NCBI RefSeq assembly: GCF_900110655.1
Contig: NZ_FOEQ01000002.1
Span: forward strand, 372,001 to 436,000
From: Pseudomonas soli
Lineage (GTDB): Bacteria; Pseudomonadota; Gammaproteobacteria; Pseudomonadales; Pseudomonadaceae
DNA: 64,000 nucleotides
Reading direction: 5' to 3'
Below, one piece after another: positions 7,866-19,807 of the stretch. Numbering within the stretch: position 1 is the stretch's first letter; each line of letters starts with the position of its first letter. Position numbers and translations under genes: made by a program. The notes under the pieces are model-generated. The model made no database searches. It was not told the origin of the DNA and saw nothing but the letters and a program-made list of their open reading frames with translations.

Positions 7866-9629
7866 TCAGCCCGAGTTGAATTGCAGTGCTGCCAGGCGGG
7901 CGTAGAGTGGGCTTTGCTCGATCAGTTGTCGATGGGTCCCGACGGCCGCCAGTCGGCCTTTGTCGATCACCGCGATACGGTCGGCATGCTGCACCGTCGC
8001 CAGGCGGTGGGCGATGACCAGAGTGGTGCGCCCGGCCATCAGTTGTGGCAATGCCTGCTGGATCAGATACTCGCTTTGTGCGTCCAGCGCGCTGGTGGCT
8101 TCATCCAGCAGCAGAATCGGCGCATCCACCAGCAGCGCCCGGGCGATCGCCAGGCGCTGGCGCTGACCACCGGACAAGCCCACGCCACCCTCGCCCAAGG
8201 GTGTCTGGTAGCCCTGGGGCAGCTGGATGATGAATTCATGGGCATGGGCACCGCGCGCAGCCGCCTCGACCTCGGCCAGGCTGGCCTCGGGCCGACCGTA
8301 GCGGATATTGGCCTCGACCGTGCCGCGAAACAGCGCCGGCTGCTGGGCTACCAGGGCAAACTGGCGACGCAGGTCGACAGGTGCCAGCCCGGTGATCGGC
8401 TGGCCATCGAGCAAAATCGCGCCACCTTGCGGGTCGTAGAACCGCAGCAGCAGGTCGAACAGGGTCGACTTGCCAGCCCCCGACGGGCCGACCAGCGCCA
8501 AAGTCTCGCCGGGGCGGATATGCAGGCTGAGGCCGTCGACGGCCGCCACTGCGGGCCGTGACGGGTAGGCGAAGCGCACCTCGCGCAGTTCGATGTCGCC
8601 ACTGGTACGCCCGTGCGCCAACCCCACCGGCTGTGACGGCGCCAGGATCGCCGTCTGCGCCGCCAGCAGCTCGGCGATGCGCTCGGCGGCACCGGCGGCC
8701 CGTTGCAATTCGCCGATCACCTCGCTCAGGGTGCCGAAGGCGCTGCCGACGATCAGGCTGTAGAACACGAACGCGGCGAGCTCGCCACCCGAGATGCGCC
8801 CAGCGATCACATCCGTGCCACCCACCCAGAGCATTACCCCCACTGCGCCAAGCACCAGCACGATCACCAGGGTAATCAGCCAGGCACGCTGAGCGATACG
8901 CCGCCGCGCCACGTCGAACGCCGCCTCCACGGTGTCACCGAACAGTGCCTGGTCACGCGCCTGGTGGTTGTAGGCCTGCACCGTCTTGATCTGGCCAAGG
9001 GTCTCGGCGACATAGCTGCCCACATCGGCCACCCGGTCCTGGCTCTGCCGCGACAGGCTGCGCACGCGCCGGCCGAACAGGAGGATCGGCGCCAGCACCA
9101 GGGGCAGGGCCAGCACCACGATGCTGGTCAGCTTGGGGTTAGTGACGAACAGCAGGATCACCCCGCCGACCACCATCAGCGCATTGCGCAGGAACAGCGA
9201 CAGCGACGAGCCGATGACGGACTGCAGCAGAGTGGTGTCGGCAGTCAGCCGCGACTGGATCTCCGAACTACGGTTGTCCTCGAAGAACCCCGGATGCAGC
9301 CAGACCAGGTGGTCGAACACTGCCCGGCGGATATCGGCCACGCAGCGCTCGCCGATCCACGACACCAGGTAGAAACGGGCGAAGGTCCCCACCGCCAGCG
9401 CCACCACCAGCAGCATGAAGAGGCCGATGGTCTGGTTGAGCTGGTGCGCCGAGCCGGTCATGAAGCCCTGGTCGACCAGCAGACGGATGCCCTGCCCCAT
9501 GGACAAGGTAATGGCGGCGGTGACCACCAGCGCCAGCAAGGCCAGCAGCGCCTGGCGGCGGTAGGGCCGGACGAACTGCCAGCCCAGGTGCAGGGCCCGG
9601 CGCTGGCGAGAAGAGATTGGATCAGGCAT
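7866..9629 (-). CDS. ABC exporter half-transporter (type IV, MsbA/LmrA-like)
   Basis: The 587-residue protein fuses an N-terminal six-helix membrane domain (about residues 20-320) with a C-terminal nucleotide-binding domain. Walker A is GPSGAGKST, the ABC signature is LSGGQRQRLAIARALL, and Walker B is ILLLDEATSALD, followed by the switch histidine in IAHRLATV. Such half-transporters work as homodimers in the inner membrane and export lipids, drugs or peptides. The substrate cannot be told from sequence. No partner gene or membrane-fusion protein is adjacent, so a stand-alone lipid or multidrug exporter is the likeliest reading. Confidence 0.9.
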   Translation of the reverse strand: MPDPISSRQRRALHLGWQFVRPYRRQALLALLALVVTAAITLSMGQGIRLLVDQGFMTGSAHQLNQTIGLFMLLVVALAVGTFARFYLVSWIGERCVADIRRAVFDHLVWLHPGFFEDNRSSEIQSRLTADTTLLQSVIGSSLSLFLRNALMVVGGVILLFVTNPKLTSIVVLALPLVLAPILLFGRRVRSLSRQSQDRVADVGSYVAETLGQIKTVQAYNHQARDQALFGDTVEAAFDVARRRIAQRAWLITLVIVLVLGAVGVMLWVGGTDVIAGRISGGELAAFVFYSLIVGSAFGTLSEVIGELQRAAGAAERIAELLAAQTAILAPSQPVGLAHGRTSGDIELREVRFAYPSRPAVAAVDGLSLHIRPGETLALVGPSGAGKSTLFDLLLRFYDPQGGAILLDGQPITGLAPVDLRRQFALVAQQPALFRGTVEANIRYGRPEASLAEVEAAARGAHAHEFIIQLPQGYQTPLGEGGVGLSGGQRQRLAIARALLVDAPILLLDEATSALDAQSEYLIQQALPQLMAGRTTLVIAHRLATVQHADRIAVIDKGRLAAVGTHRQLIEQSPLYARLAALQFNSG

Positions 9630-9811
9630 GGCAAGGCCATTCGGCTGGGGGATAGCACAAGACTACCACTCGTCGGCCTTCTGCAACCCTGGGATTGTGT
9701 CGCCGTCCCATCATCGAGCGGGGCAGTAGTGACTATGCCCAATCGTTCTAACCCGGTACTGGAGCTTTGCCGCGCTTTCTGTTGGACTGATTTGGCAAGA
9801 CGCCTAACAAG

Positions 9812-9829
9812 CTGTCACAGACCAGTCAC
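9812..9829 (+). promoter_or_regulatory. Possible Pho box
   Basis: Two 7-bp direct repeats, CTGTCAC (9812-9818) and CAGTCAC (9823-9829), are separated by four bases, which is the layout of a PhoB site (CTGTCAT-N4-CTGTCAT). They lie about 46 bp before the small ORF at 9875. The match is about 13 of 18 bases, so this is tentative. Confidence 0.3.
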
Positions 9830-9874
9830 GGCGAAGCATTACCTTGAGCTTGAACCTGAAAGAGGAGACAGGAC

Positions 9875-10045
9875 ATGAGCTTGCAGCACACCAATACGGC
9901 CACTACCCAGACGCGCCCGCAACCTCAGGTTTGCGGCTCGATCATCGATGCCCAAGGCCGCGAAGTCCCGATCACAGAACAGATGATCCAGAAAGCCTGC
10001 AAAGACCTGGAAGACAGTCGGGTAGAGAAAGTCCGCAAGGACTGA
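9875..10045 (+). CDS. Small conserved PA1571-like protein
   Basis: This 56-residue ORF has a good ribosome binding site (AGAGGAG, about 8 bp upstream) and its own terminator 20 bp downstream, so it is a genuine small gene. The protein is cytoplasmic, with a disordered Thr/Gln-rich N-terminus and the conserved-looking segment VCGSIIDAQGREVPITEQMI followed by a Lys-rich tail. It resembles the small Pseudomonas protein family typified by PA1571, of unknown function. That assignment is from memory. A possible Pho box precedes it. No membrane segment or nucleic-acid-binding motif is visible. Confidence 0.72.
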   Translation: MSLQHTNTATTQTRPQPQVCGSIIDAQGREVPITEQMIQKACKDLEDSRVEKVRKD

Positions 10046-10064
10046 CCCCCCTTGAATTGCGTGC

Positions 10065-10090
10065 AAACCCGGCGCCTGCGCCGGGTTTTT
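10065..10090 (+). terminator. Rho-independent terminator
   Basis: AAACCCGGCGC (10065-10075) pairs with GCGCCGGGTTT (10078-10088), running into T residues. The A-rich left arm means it could also act on the opposite strand, at the end of pdxB. Confidence 0.85.
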
Positions 10091-10142
10091 CTTTGTGTGC
10101 CCCAGCCTCAACTGCGGGTAAGGACTTGGCCCACGACCGCCA

Positions 10143-11285
10143 TCACACCAGAACCGCCCCCAACGCGCTGACCACCTGCGCCAGTTGCGGCGCCTCCCCC
10201 CGCAGCCGTACGGCCAATCCCTCGATTTCACGGCGCACCGGATAATGCTTGCGCAGCAGGTCGAACGCGGCGCGTTGCTCGGCCGAGTCGTCGCTGAGGC
10301 TGCGACGAAAATCCGCATCGTCGCGACGCGGGTCGTACACCGCGCGGCACAGGGTGGCCAATGTCCACCCCGGCTCCGCGCTGGCGTCGAACTCGATCAG
10401 CGCCAAGCCCGTCGCCGGCAACAGGTCGGCCAGTCGCACCTGCTCGGGCAAGCCCTGCCAGCGGCAGAACGCCTGGTAGATCTGCGCCGTGCCACGCTGC
10501 TTGCCATCCAGGCTGTAACCGGCGATATGCGGCGTGGCCAGGGTGCACAGATCGGCCAGCGCCAGGTCCACCTGCGGCTCGCCCTCCCACACGTCGAGCA
10601 CCGCATGCACGTCCTCGCGATCCAGCAGCAGTTCGCGCAGGGCCGCGTTGTCCACTACCGGTCCACGGCTGGCGTTGATGAGCCAGGCGCCGGCACGCAG
10701 GCGCGCCAGGCCAGGCTGGTCGAGCAGGTGCCAGGTCGGGTGCTCGCCGCCGCGTTGCAGCGGCGTGTGCAGGCTGATCACATCGCATTGTTCGAGGATC
10801 GTCTCGAGATCGACAAAGTCGCCGCCCTCGCTGGCCTGGCGCACCGGGTCGCACACCAGCACCTTCCAACCGAGACCGCGCAGCACCCGCACCAGCCGCC
10901 CGCCGACCTCACCCGCGCCGACCACGCCGTAGACGCGCTTGCCCAGGTCGGCCCCCTCGAGCTCGGCCAGGGTCAGCAGGCTGCCCAGCACGTAGTCCAC
11001 CACGCCACGGGCGTTGCAGCCCGGCGCGCTGCTCCAGTTAATACCGGCTTCGGCGAAATGTTCGAGGTCGAGGTGATCGGTGCCGATGGTGCAGGTGCCG
11101 ACAAAGCGTACCCGACTGCCCTCGAGCAGTTGCCGATCGACGCGAGTCACCGAGCGTACCAGCAGCACGTCGGCGTCCTTGACGCAGGCGGCGTCGATGG
11201 CCCGGCCGGGATAACGGCGGATTTCACCGAAACCGGCAAAGAAGGCATCGAGCAGCGGGATATTCTCGTCGGCAACTATCAGCAT
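10143..11285 (-). CDS. pdxB: Erythronate-4-phosphate dehydrogenase
   Basis: PdxB oxidises 4-phosphoerythronate in the deoxyxylulose-5-phosphate-dependent pyridoxal phosphate pathway. The 380 residues begin [16 protein letters not shown]. They show the NAD-binding Rossmann loop [20 protein letters not shown] near residue 120, the catalytic Arg in [12 protein letters not shown], a Glu in VWEGEPQ, and the catalytic His in [15 protein letters not shown] (read as ATPHIAGYS in full). The C-terminal dimerisation domain specific to PdxB is present. AGGAGAG lies 5 bp before the ATG. It is followed on the same strand by nothing closer than the ABC exporter and is preceded by tusA with a 47-bp gap. Confidence 0.95.
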   Translation of the reverse strand: MLIVADENIPLLDAFFAGFGEIRRYPGRAIDAACVKDADVLLVRSVTRVDRQLLEGSRVRFVGTCTIGTDHLDLEHFAEAGINWSSAPGCNARGVVDYVLGSLLTLAELEGADLGKRVYGVVGAGEVGGRLVRVLRGLGWKVLVCDPVRQASEGGDFVDLETILEQCDVISLHTPLQRGGEHPTWHLLDQPGLARLRAGAWLINASRGPVVDNAALRELLLDREDVHAVLDVWEGEPQVDLALADLCTLATPHIAGYSLDGKQRGTAQIYQAFCRWQGLPEQVRLADLLPATGLALIEFDASAEPGWTLATLCRAVYDPRRDDADFRRSLSDDSAEQRAAFDLLRKHYPVRREIEGLAVRLRGEAPQLAQVVSALGAVLV

Positions 11286-11332
11286 GGCGCTCTCCTGTCA
11301 GGGGAGCGCAGTGTAGCGCGATCGCGGCGGGC

Positions 11333-11575
11333 TCAGTCGGCCTTCTTGCGGATCCAGTACAGGTAGGTTCCGGCGTCTTCTTCCTGGCCGAGCAGCTCGT
11401 GGCCGAGGAAGATGCAGAACTTGGGGATGTCGCGGCGGGTCGACGGGTCGGTGGCGATGACCTTGAGCACGCCGCCGGATACCAGCTCGCGCACATGCTT
11501 GTGCAGCATCATCACCGGCTCTGGGCAGTTCAGGCCGGTGGCGTCGAGGATCGCGTCGTGGGTGAAATCGGTCAT
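11333..11575 (-). CDS. tusA: Sulfur carrier protein TusA
   Basis: The 80-residue protein carries the CPxP motif in [18 protein letters not shown], where Cys is the persulfide carrier. TusA relays sulfur from IscS to the TusBCD-TusE-MnmA chain for 2-thiouridine in tRNA and also feeds molybdopterin sulfuration. The start at 11575 is supported by GGAG upstream. An upstream extension of the frame to 11719 overlaps the rlmM 3' end and is not family-like. rlmM precedes it on the same strand with a 107-bp gap that holds a GC-rich hairpin. Confidence 0.95.
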   Translation of the reverse strand: MTDFTHDAILDATGLNCPEPVMMLHKHVRELVSGGVLKVIATDPSTRRDIPKFCIFLGHELLGQEEDAGTYLYWIRKKAD

Positions 11576-11682
11576 GAAAGGCTCCGCAAAATGCTCGTCA
11601 TTGTGGCGTATCGGCCGAGGGGCGCCAAGCCCACCCCCGCAAGAGCCGGGTACGGTGGGAGAGGGCTTGCCCCGCGATCGGC

Positions 11683-12747
11683 TCAGCGCGGCTTCAGGTC
11701 CAGCCGGCGCAGATGGCAAGTGACTTCCTCACGGTCGTGATACAGCTGCTTGCAGGCGATCGACACCTTCACCTTGCGCGCCTTGAACCCAGCCTCGATG
11801 CGATCCAGCAGCTTGCGAACCTCGGCATGGCGTTGCTTCATCGGCAGCTTCAGGTTGACCACCGCCTCGCGGCACAAGCCCTCGCCCAGCCAGGTCTCGA
11901 TCAGCGAAGCGGTGCGCGCCGGCTTCTCGACGATATCGCAGACCATCCAGTCCACCGTCTGCTTCGGCTGCCAGGTAAAGCCGTCGGCCATCAGATGAGT
12001 GACCAGGCCGGTATCCATCAGGCTCTCGGCCATCGGCCCGTTGTCGATGGCGGTCACCAGCATGCCGCGCTTGACCAACTGGTAGGTCCAGCCGCCGGGC
12101 GAGGCGCCCAGGTCGACACCCGTCATGTCGTCGTTCAGGCGCGCGTCCCATTGCTCGCGCGGGATGAACTGGTGCCAGGCCTCCTCGAGCTTGAGGGTCG
12201 AGCGGCTCGGGGCCTCGCGGGGGAACTTCAGGCGTGGGATGCCCATCGGCCACAGCGCCGAGTTGTCGGCTTCGGCCAGGCCGAGGAAGACCCGGCGGCC
12301 GCTGATGAAAGTCAGCAGCAGACGCGGACGGCGGGCGTCATCGACCAGGCGGCCGGCCTTCTCCAGGGCCTTGCGCAGCGGCACCTCGAACTTGCGGCAG
12401 AAGGTCGACAGCTCCTTGCCCTCGTTGCTGTCGAGCACCTCCAGCCACAGGCTGCCGCACACCGGCAGCGCAGCCAGGTGCTCGAGCAGCACGCTGATAC
12501 GGTCGGTCTCCGGCAGCTCGACGTACGTGCCGCGGGCCCACTGGCGCGGGAAGATCAGCTGCGAAAAGCGCAGCGCCTGCATCATGCGTTCGGCGCCACC
12601 GGGCTCGGTGCAGACGAACTCGGCGCAGGCACTCTGCGGCTTGCCCTTGGCATAGCCGGGCACGCCCAAATGGGCGGCGTGTTCGCTGATTTCGGCGCAG
12701 ACCTCGCCCTCGAAGCCGGGCCGGCAATGCATGAACAGGGTATTCAT
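11683..12747 (-). CDS. rlmM: 23S rRNA 2'-O-ribose methyltransferase RlmM
   Basis: RlmM methylates C2498 of 23S rRNA using S-adenosylmethionine. The 354 residues start [20 protein letters not shown], the THUMP-like N-terminal region. The Rossmann-fold domain has the SAM-binding motif [18 protein letters not shown] at about residue 220, [12 protein letters not shown] for the catalytic Asp, and [13 protein letters not shown] with the catalytic Lys. Length and motifs match the family. GGAGTGAG lies just upstream of the ATG. The gene diverges from acnA across 219 bp. Confidence 0.95.
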   Translation of the reverse strand: MNTLFMHCRPGFEGEVCAEISEHAAHLGVPGYAKGKPQSACAEFVCTEPGGAERMMQALRFSQLIFPRQWARGTYVELPETDRISVLLEHLAALPVCGSLWLEVLDSNEGKELSTFCRKFEVPLRKALEKAGRLVDDARRPRLLLTFISGRRVFLGLAEADNSALWPMGIPRLKFPREAPSRSTLKLEEAWHQFIPREQWDARLNDDMTGVDLGASPGGWTYQLVKRGMLVTAIDNGPMAESLMDTGLVTHLMADGFTWQPKQTVDWMVCDIVEKPARTASLIETWLGEGLCREAVVNLKLPMKQRHAEVRKLLDRIEAGFKARKVKVSIACKQLYHDREEVTCHLRRLDLKPR

Positions 12748-12966
12748 TTCTCACTCCACATCACTGGCGCAGACGGCGCCAGGGCGGCGAATGATAAAGG
12801 AAGTCGGGAACCAGCGACACGCCCCATCGGTCCAGAAAAGGGTCGGGACCGGCAAACCGGTCTAACCTGACTGTTCAGCCAGGTCCGTGCCGTGCGGACT
12901 GGTCCAGAGCGGTGACACCGGCGAGCAACCCGCAGTCGCCGGGCACCGGAGCACAAGGAGTTGTAA

Positions 12967-15708
<2,742 letters not shown>

Positions 15709-15723
15709 GAACTCACTGCTCGC

Positions 15724-15773
15724 GCCCGCGCCTTTGGTGCGGGCTGTCGTGGGAGCGGGGTTGCCCCGCTCCC
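15724..15773. repeat. Tandem hairpins, REP-like, after acnA
   Basis: GCCCGC (15724-15729) pairs with GCGGGC (15739-15744). Then GGGAGCGGGG (15751-15760) pairs perfectly with CCCCGCTCCC (15764-15773) around a TTG loop. There is no T-run, and the second element matches the core of Pseudomonas REP sequences. It probably stabilises or ends the acnA message. Confidence 0.6.
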
Positions 15774-15873
15774 ATGCCTGCGCCTTCATATCGTTGTTCC
15801 TGCAAAGCATGGTGTCCTGAAGCCGCTTGGCTGAGTCCTACCCTCCATGGACCCACCGGCACAAGGAAACCCA

Positions 15874-16650
15874 ATGCCCCGTCTCCACTGGATCGCCCTG
15901 CTCCTGCTCGGCCTCGGCTACACCCTCGCACTGACCCACGGCAGTATCGGCCTGATCGCCCTGCCCGCCTTGCTCGCCCTGTTCTGCAGCGGCCTGCTGG
16001 CGCGCCGCCAGGTCCGCTGGCAACAGACCCTCGGCCACCTGCTCTTCGTCGTTCTCGCCATCGCCTTGGCGCTGCACTGGCTGCCCGGCTTCCATGGCGC
16101 CCGCGTCATCGACAAGGCCGTCCTCAGCGAAGGCGCGGTGACCTTCTCCATGTACCTGAACCTCGACAAACCGCTGATCGGCCTATGGCTGCTGCTGGCC
16201 TGCCCTTGGCTGGTAATGCTGCGCGCTCGCGGCCTGGCCATGAGCCTGGCGCTGATCCTGCCCCTTACCCTGTTCGCCTGCCTGGGTGGCGCCTGGACCC
16301 TGGGCCTGGTGGCCTGGGCACCGAAGTGGCCTGACCAGGCCTGGCTGTGGCTGGCCAACAACCTGCTGCTGGTGAGCCTGACCGAGGAACTGCTGTTCCG
16401 TGGCTATATCCAGGGCGGCCTGCAACGTCTGTTCAAGCATGAGGGGTTGGCCCTGCTGCTCGCCGCGCTGTTGTTCGGCCTCGCGCACCTGGCTGGCGGC
16501 TGGCAGTGGTTCTATCTGGCCACCCTGGCCGGGGTGGGATATGGTCTGGCCTATCGCCATGGAGGGTTGGCCGCGGCAGTCGCGTGCCATGCCTGCGTCA
16601 ACCTGGCGCACTTCGCCCTGTTCAGCTACCCGATGCTGGCCCCGAGCTGA
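15874..16650 (+). CDS. CPBP-family intramembrane glutamic endopeptidase
   Basis: The 258-residue protein is almost entirely membrane helices. It carries the CPBP (Abi/CAAX-protease-like) motifs in order: EELLFRGY (EExxxR), FGLAHLAGG (FxxxH) and HACVNLAHF (HxxxN). These are the catalytic Glu and His/Asn residues of the family, which cleaves within membranes. The substrates in Pseudomonas are unknown. AAGGAAA lies 6 bp before the ATG at 15874, which is preferred over the ATG at 15847. The gene sits alone between the acnA hairpins and the aer promoter region. Confidence 0.87.
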   Translation: MPRLHWIALLLLGLGYTLALTHGSIGLIALPALLALFCSGLLARRQVRWQQTLGHLLFVVLAIALALHWLPGFHGARVIDKAVLSEGAVTFSMYLNLDKPLIGLWLLLACPWLVMLRARGLAMSLALILPLTLFACLGGAWTLGLVAWAPKWPDQAWLWLANNLLLVSLTEELLFRGYIQGGLQRLFKHEGLALLLAALLFGLAHLAGGWQWFYLATLAGVGYGLAYRHGGLAAAVACHACVNLAHFALFSYPMLAPS

Positions 16651-16762
16651 ACAATCGGTCATGATCAGACTTATTCGTCATAATTTATAAAGAAAACTGC
16701 AATATTGAAGGCAATGGCTGCGATCAGGATGGTTGCGATAGCTCAACCACACCGATGGCTCC

Positions 16763-16776
16763 TTGCCGTAGATCAA
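16763..16776 (+). promoter_or_regulatory. Candidate Anr/FNR box upstream of aer
   Basis: TTGCC-GTAG-ATCAA matches the TTGAT-N4-ATCAA consensus at 12 of 14 positions, with an exact right half-site. It lies 75 bp before the aer ATG. A weak AT-rich -10 (around 16795-16802) follows at about the distance expected for class II activation. From memory, aer is Anr-dependent in P. aeruginosa. Confidence 0.45.
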
Positions 16777-16850
16777 GGCAGTCAAATATTCATTCAATAA
16801 AACCAGAGGCTTGCCGATACCCGTCGAAAGCCTTGCGGATTGAACAGCCA

Positions 16851-18416
16851 ATGCGTAACAACCAGCCGATTACCCAGAGAGAACGGACTTTCCCTGCCCA
16901 GCAGCGGTTGATCTCCACCACCAACGCCAAAGGCGTGATCACTTACTGCAACGATGCCTTCATCGAGATCAGCGGGTTTTCCCGCGAAGAACTGATGGGC
17001 GCACCGCATAATCTGGTGCGCCACCCCGACGTCCCGGCCGCCGTGTTCGCCCATATGTGGCAGACCCTCAAGCAGGGCCTGCCGTGGATGGGCATCGTCA
17101 AGAACCGCTGCAAGTCGGGCGACCACTATTGGGTCAATGCCTACGTCACGCCAATCTTCGACAGCAACCAGGTGGTCGGCTACGAGTCGGTGCGGGTCAA
17201 GCCCACGGCCGAGCAGATCCGCCGCGCCGAGGCGCTGTACCAGCGCATCAACCAGGGCAAGTCGGCCATCCCGAAACGGGACAAATGGCTGCCGGTGCTG
17301 CAGGACTGGCTGCCGTTCATCCTGGTCAGCCAGATCGGTTTCCTGATCGGCAACTGGCTTGGCCACTCCTGGGGCTTTGCCCTGGCCGCCGGCTTGTCGG
17401 TGCCGCTCGGCCTGCTTGGGTTGAGCTGGCAGCAACGGGGCCTCAAGCGCTTGCTGCGCCTGGCCGAGCAGACCACTTCCGACCCCCTGATCGCGCAGAT
17501 GTATACCGACAGCCGCGGCGTCCAGGCACGCCTGGAAATGGCCATGCTCAGCCAGGACGCACGCATGAAGACCTGCCTGACCCGGCTGCAGGACAGCGCC
17601 GAGCAGCTCAGCGACCAGGCCCGCCAGTCCGACACCCTCGCCCACCAGAGCTCCACGGGCCTGGAGCGTCAGCGCGTGGAGACCGAGCAGGTGGCTGCCG
17701 CCGTCAACCAGATGGCAGCCACCACCCAGGAAGTGGCCAACCATGTCCAGCGCACCGCAGACGCGACGCAGGAGGCCAATCGCCTGACTAGCCAGGGCCG
17801 CAATATCGCCGGCGAAACCCGTGATGCCATCGAGCGGCTGTCGGCTGCCGTGGGCGAAACCGGGCTGACCGTCACTCAACTGGCCAAGGACAGCGACGAG
17901 ATTGGCGGCGTGGTCGATGTGATCAAGGGCATCGCCGACCAGACCAACCTGCTGGCGCTCAACGCCGCCATCGAAGCGGCGCGTGCCGGTGAGATGGGCC
18001 GCGGCTTCGCCGTGGTGGCCGATGAGGTCCGCCAGCTGGCCCAGCGCACCGCTGAATCCACCGGGCAGATCCACACACTGATCGCCAAGCTGCAACAGAC
18101 TGCCAACAACGCGGTGCAGACCATGGAGACCGGCCATCGCCAGGCCCAGGAAGGTGTCGAGCGGGTCATGCAGGCCGACGAGGCATTGGTGGGCATCAGT
18201 GAGGCCGTGGCCAACATCACCGACATGGCGACCCAGATCGCCGCGGCCACCGAAGAGCAGAGCGCGGTGGCCGAGGAGATCAGCCGCAACATCAGCACCA
18301 TCGCCGACCTCGCCGACCAGACCGCCGGCCAGGCCCAGCGCTCGGCGCTGCTCAGCGAAGAGCTGACCAGCACGGCGGGTACCCAGTACTCGCTGGTGGA
18401 GCGCTTCAACCGCTGA
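16851..18416 (+). CDS. aer: Aerotaxis receptor Aer (PAS-type chemoreceptor)
   Basis: The 521-residue protein starts [20 protein letters not shown], the typical Aer N-terminus. It has a single FAD-type PAS domain (about 20-120, with [19 protein letters not shown] and [15 protein letters not shown]), a short membrane-anchoring hydrophobic stretch (about 155-205) instead of a periplasmic domain, and a cytoplasmic signalling domain with [20 protein letters not shown]. Aer reads the redox state of the electron-transport chain through FAD and steers swimming toward favourable oxygen. The 200 bp upstream are AT-rich with a candidate Anr box. The frame is open from 16755 but the ATG at 16851 gives the family-like start. 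Confidence 0.93.
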   Translation: MRNNQPITQRERTFPAQQRLISTTNAKGVITYCNDAFIEISGFSREELMGAPHNLVRHPDVPAAVFAHMWQTLKQGLPWMGIVKNRCKSGDHYWVNAYVTPIFDSNQVVGYESVRVKPTAEQIRRAEALYQRINQGKSAIPKRDKWLPVLQDWLPFILVSQIGFLIGNWLGHSWGFALAAGLSVPLGLLGLSWQQRGLKRLLRLAEQTTSDPLIAQMYTDSRGVQARLEMAMLSQDARMKTCLTRLQDSAEQLSDQARQSDTLAHQSSTGLERQRVETEQVAAAVNQMAATTQEVANHVQRTADATQEANRLTSQGRNIAGETRDAIERLSAAVGETGLTVTQLAKDSDEIGGVVDVIKGIADQTNLLALNAAIEAARAGEMGRGFAVVADEVRQLAQRTAESTGQIHTLIAKLQQTANNAVQTMETGHRQAQEGVERVMQADEALVGISEAVANITDMATQIAAATEEQSAVAEEISRNISTIADLADQTAGQAQRSALLSEELTSTAGTQYSLVERFNR

Positions 18417-18425
18417 TGGCAAAAG

Positions 18426-18531
18426 GCGCCGCTTAAGCGGCGCATCGCCGGCAAGCCGGCTCCCACACTGACCGCGAAGCCCTCAGGCCAAGCGCCATCT
18501 CTGTGGTAGCCGACTTGCCGGCGATGTTTTT
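18426..18531 (+). repeat. Inverted REP pair acting as a likely terminator after aer
   Basis: A perfect 18-bp palindrome (GCGCCGCTTAAGCGGCGC, 18426-18443) is followed by a REP copy (18444-18467, core CGCCGGCAAGCCGGCTCCCAC). An inverted copy lies at 18502-18525, 34 bp away, and runs into TTTTTA on the + strand. The pair can form one long stem-loop with a T-tail between the convergent aer and pseudouridine synthase genes. Confidence 0.75.
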
Positions 18532-19417
18532 ACCAGTCGAGCTTCAGCCGGCTCTCGAAGTAACGCACCTCACCCGTCAACGGATCCTCGAAACGCAGGC
18601 TTTGGGCCAGCAGCTTGAGTGGTCGTGCGTAATCATCCTGCTCGTTGACCAGTTGCGGATAGAACGGATCGTTGCAGATCCCCGCGCCCAGCGCCGCCAT
18701 ATGAACGCGTAACTGGTGGGTCTTGCCGGTGACCGGTGACAGGCCATAGCGCCACAGATCGCCATTTTTCTCCAGCACACAGGCATGGGTTTCGCTGTTG
18801 TCGACTCCTTCCACCTCATGCATGCGGAAGAACGGCTCGCCATGCACCAGACGGCTGCGATGCACCAACGGGTAATCATGCTGCGGCATGGCCGCGGCAA
18901 TGGCCTGGTAATGCTTGTCGATACGCCGCTCGGGGAACAGACGCTGATAGGCGCCACGGCTCTGCGGATTGGCAGAGAACAGCACCAGCCCGGCAGTGTG
19001 CCGGTCGATGCGATGCAGCGGCACCAGGTGCGGGTTGTCCAGGCGCCGGATCAGCCGACGCAGCAGGGTCTGCTCGACGTACTCGCCGGTAGGCGTCACA
19101 GGCAGGAAATGCGGCTTGTCTGCCACCACCAGGTGCTCATCCACATGCAGGATTTCTTCCTGCACCGGGATCACCTTTTCATTGGGTACTTCACGAAAAT
19201 AGTGGAGGCGCATCCCCCTACGATAGCGGGTGTCCGCTGCAATGGGCTGGCCCTCGGCATTCAATACCCGCCCTCGGGCGAAGCGATCGAGCCACTGCTC
19301 ACGCGCGATGCCCTTGAAATGATCGCACAGGCAGTCGAGCACGTTGGCCCAGGGCCCCGGAGGCAGGCATACGGTACTGGCTTGCTGGCGGGCGGGGTCA
19401 AAAGGCGTGGTCATCAT
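18530..19417 (-). CDS. RluA-family pseudouridine synthase
   Basis: The 295-residue protein has the RluA-family catalytic motif HRIDRHTAGLVLFS with its Asp nucleophile. It also has the family segments LHVDEHLVVADKPHFLPVTPTG, ERRIDKHYQA and VTGKTHQLRVHMAALG. It converts specific uridines in rRNA or tRNA to pseudouridine. The N-terminal part with GRVLNAEGQPI suggests an S4-like or degenerate RNA-binding region. The exact target cannot be inferred. Two consecutive ATGs (19417 and 19414) are possible starts. The 3' end abuts the REP pair shared with aer. Confidence 0.87.
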   Translation of the reverse strand: MMTTPFDPARQQASTVCLPPGPWANVLDCLCDHFKGIAREQWLDRFARGRVLNAEGQPIAADTRYRRGMRLHYFREVPNEKVIPVQEEILHVDEHLVVADKPHFLPVTPTGEYVEQTLLRRLIRRLDNPHLVPLHRIDRHTAGLVLFSANPQSRGAYQRLFPERRIDKHYQAIAAAMPQHDYPLVHRSRLVHGEPFFRMHEVEGVDNSETHACVLEKNGDLWRYGLSPVTGKTHQLRVHMAALGAGICNDPFYPQLVNEQDDYARPLKLLAQSLRFEDPLTGEVRYFESRLKLDW

Positions 19418-19464
19418 CAGGCTCGGTCAAGCAGGGGCAGGCATTATCCCCTACCCGGCGTACC

Positions 19465-19773
19465 TCAACCAGCCTCGCACGCCGGCTCGCAACGCGCCTT
19501 TAGCCAGCGCAGCACCTGAACCGCGTCCCAGCGCCCCGGATCGTAGAGGGCGTAGCTCATTCCCTGGTAGCCCACCACATCCAGCGGGCGGTGAAAACCG
19601 GCGCGCTGGAACAGCGCCTCGATCTCGGCGAAACAGGTATTGAAATGGACCTTGCCGAACGGTGTGCGCTCGTCGGTGACGATGCCATCGAGGCGCAGTT
19701 CCAGCACCGCCTCGCACACACGCTCGGGGGCCATGTGGTTGATGCTGTACTTGAGTTGCTCGACATTGAGCAT
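19465..19773 (-). CDS. Small protein of unknown function behind a LexA box
   Basis: This 102-residue soluble protein (MLNVEQLKYSINHMAPERVC...) has no signal peptide or membrane helix and no motif I can assign. It has two histidines, three cysteines and a C-terminal segment rich in Trp, Leu and Arg. AAGGTGA lies about 6 bp before the ATG. Its promoter region carries an 18-of-20 match to the LexA consensus overlapping the -10, so damage-inducible expression is expected. I think it is a conserved gammaproteobacterial hypothetical protein, but I do not recognise a name. It is transcribed away from the glutaredoxin-like gene, on the same strand, 71 bp downstream of it. Confidence 0.78.
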   Translation of the reverse strand: MLNVEQLKYSINHMAPERVCEAVLELRLDGIVTDERTPFGKVHFNTCFAEIEALFQRAGFHRPLDVVGYQGMSYALYDPGRWDAVQVLRWLKARCEPACEAG

Positions 19774-19787
19774 GGCTTCACCTTGGA

Positions 19788-19807
19788 TACTGTATTTATA
19801 TACAGCA
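19788..19807 (-). promoter_or_regulatory. LexA (SOS) box
   Basis: The 20-mer TACTGTATTTATATACAGCA keeps the CTGT-N8-ACAG core exactly and differs from the E. coli consensus at two positions. It lies 15-34 bp before the start of the 102-residue gene and overlaps its predicted -10. Confidence 0.85.

Noticed and set aside
11576..11719. N-terminal extension of TusA
   Set aside because: It overlaps rlmM and lacks family similarity. The start at 11575 has GGAG upstream and gives the normal 80 residues.
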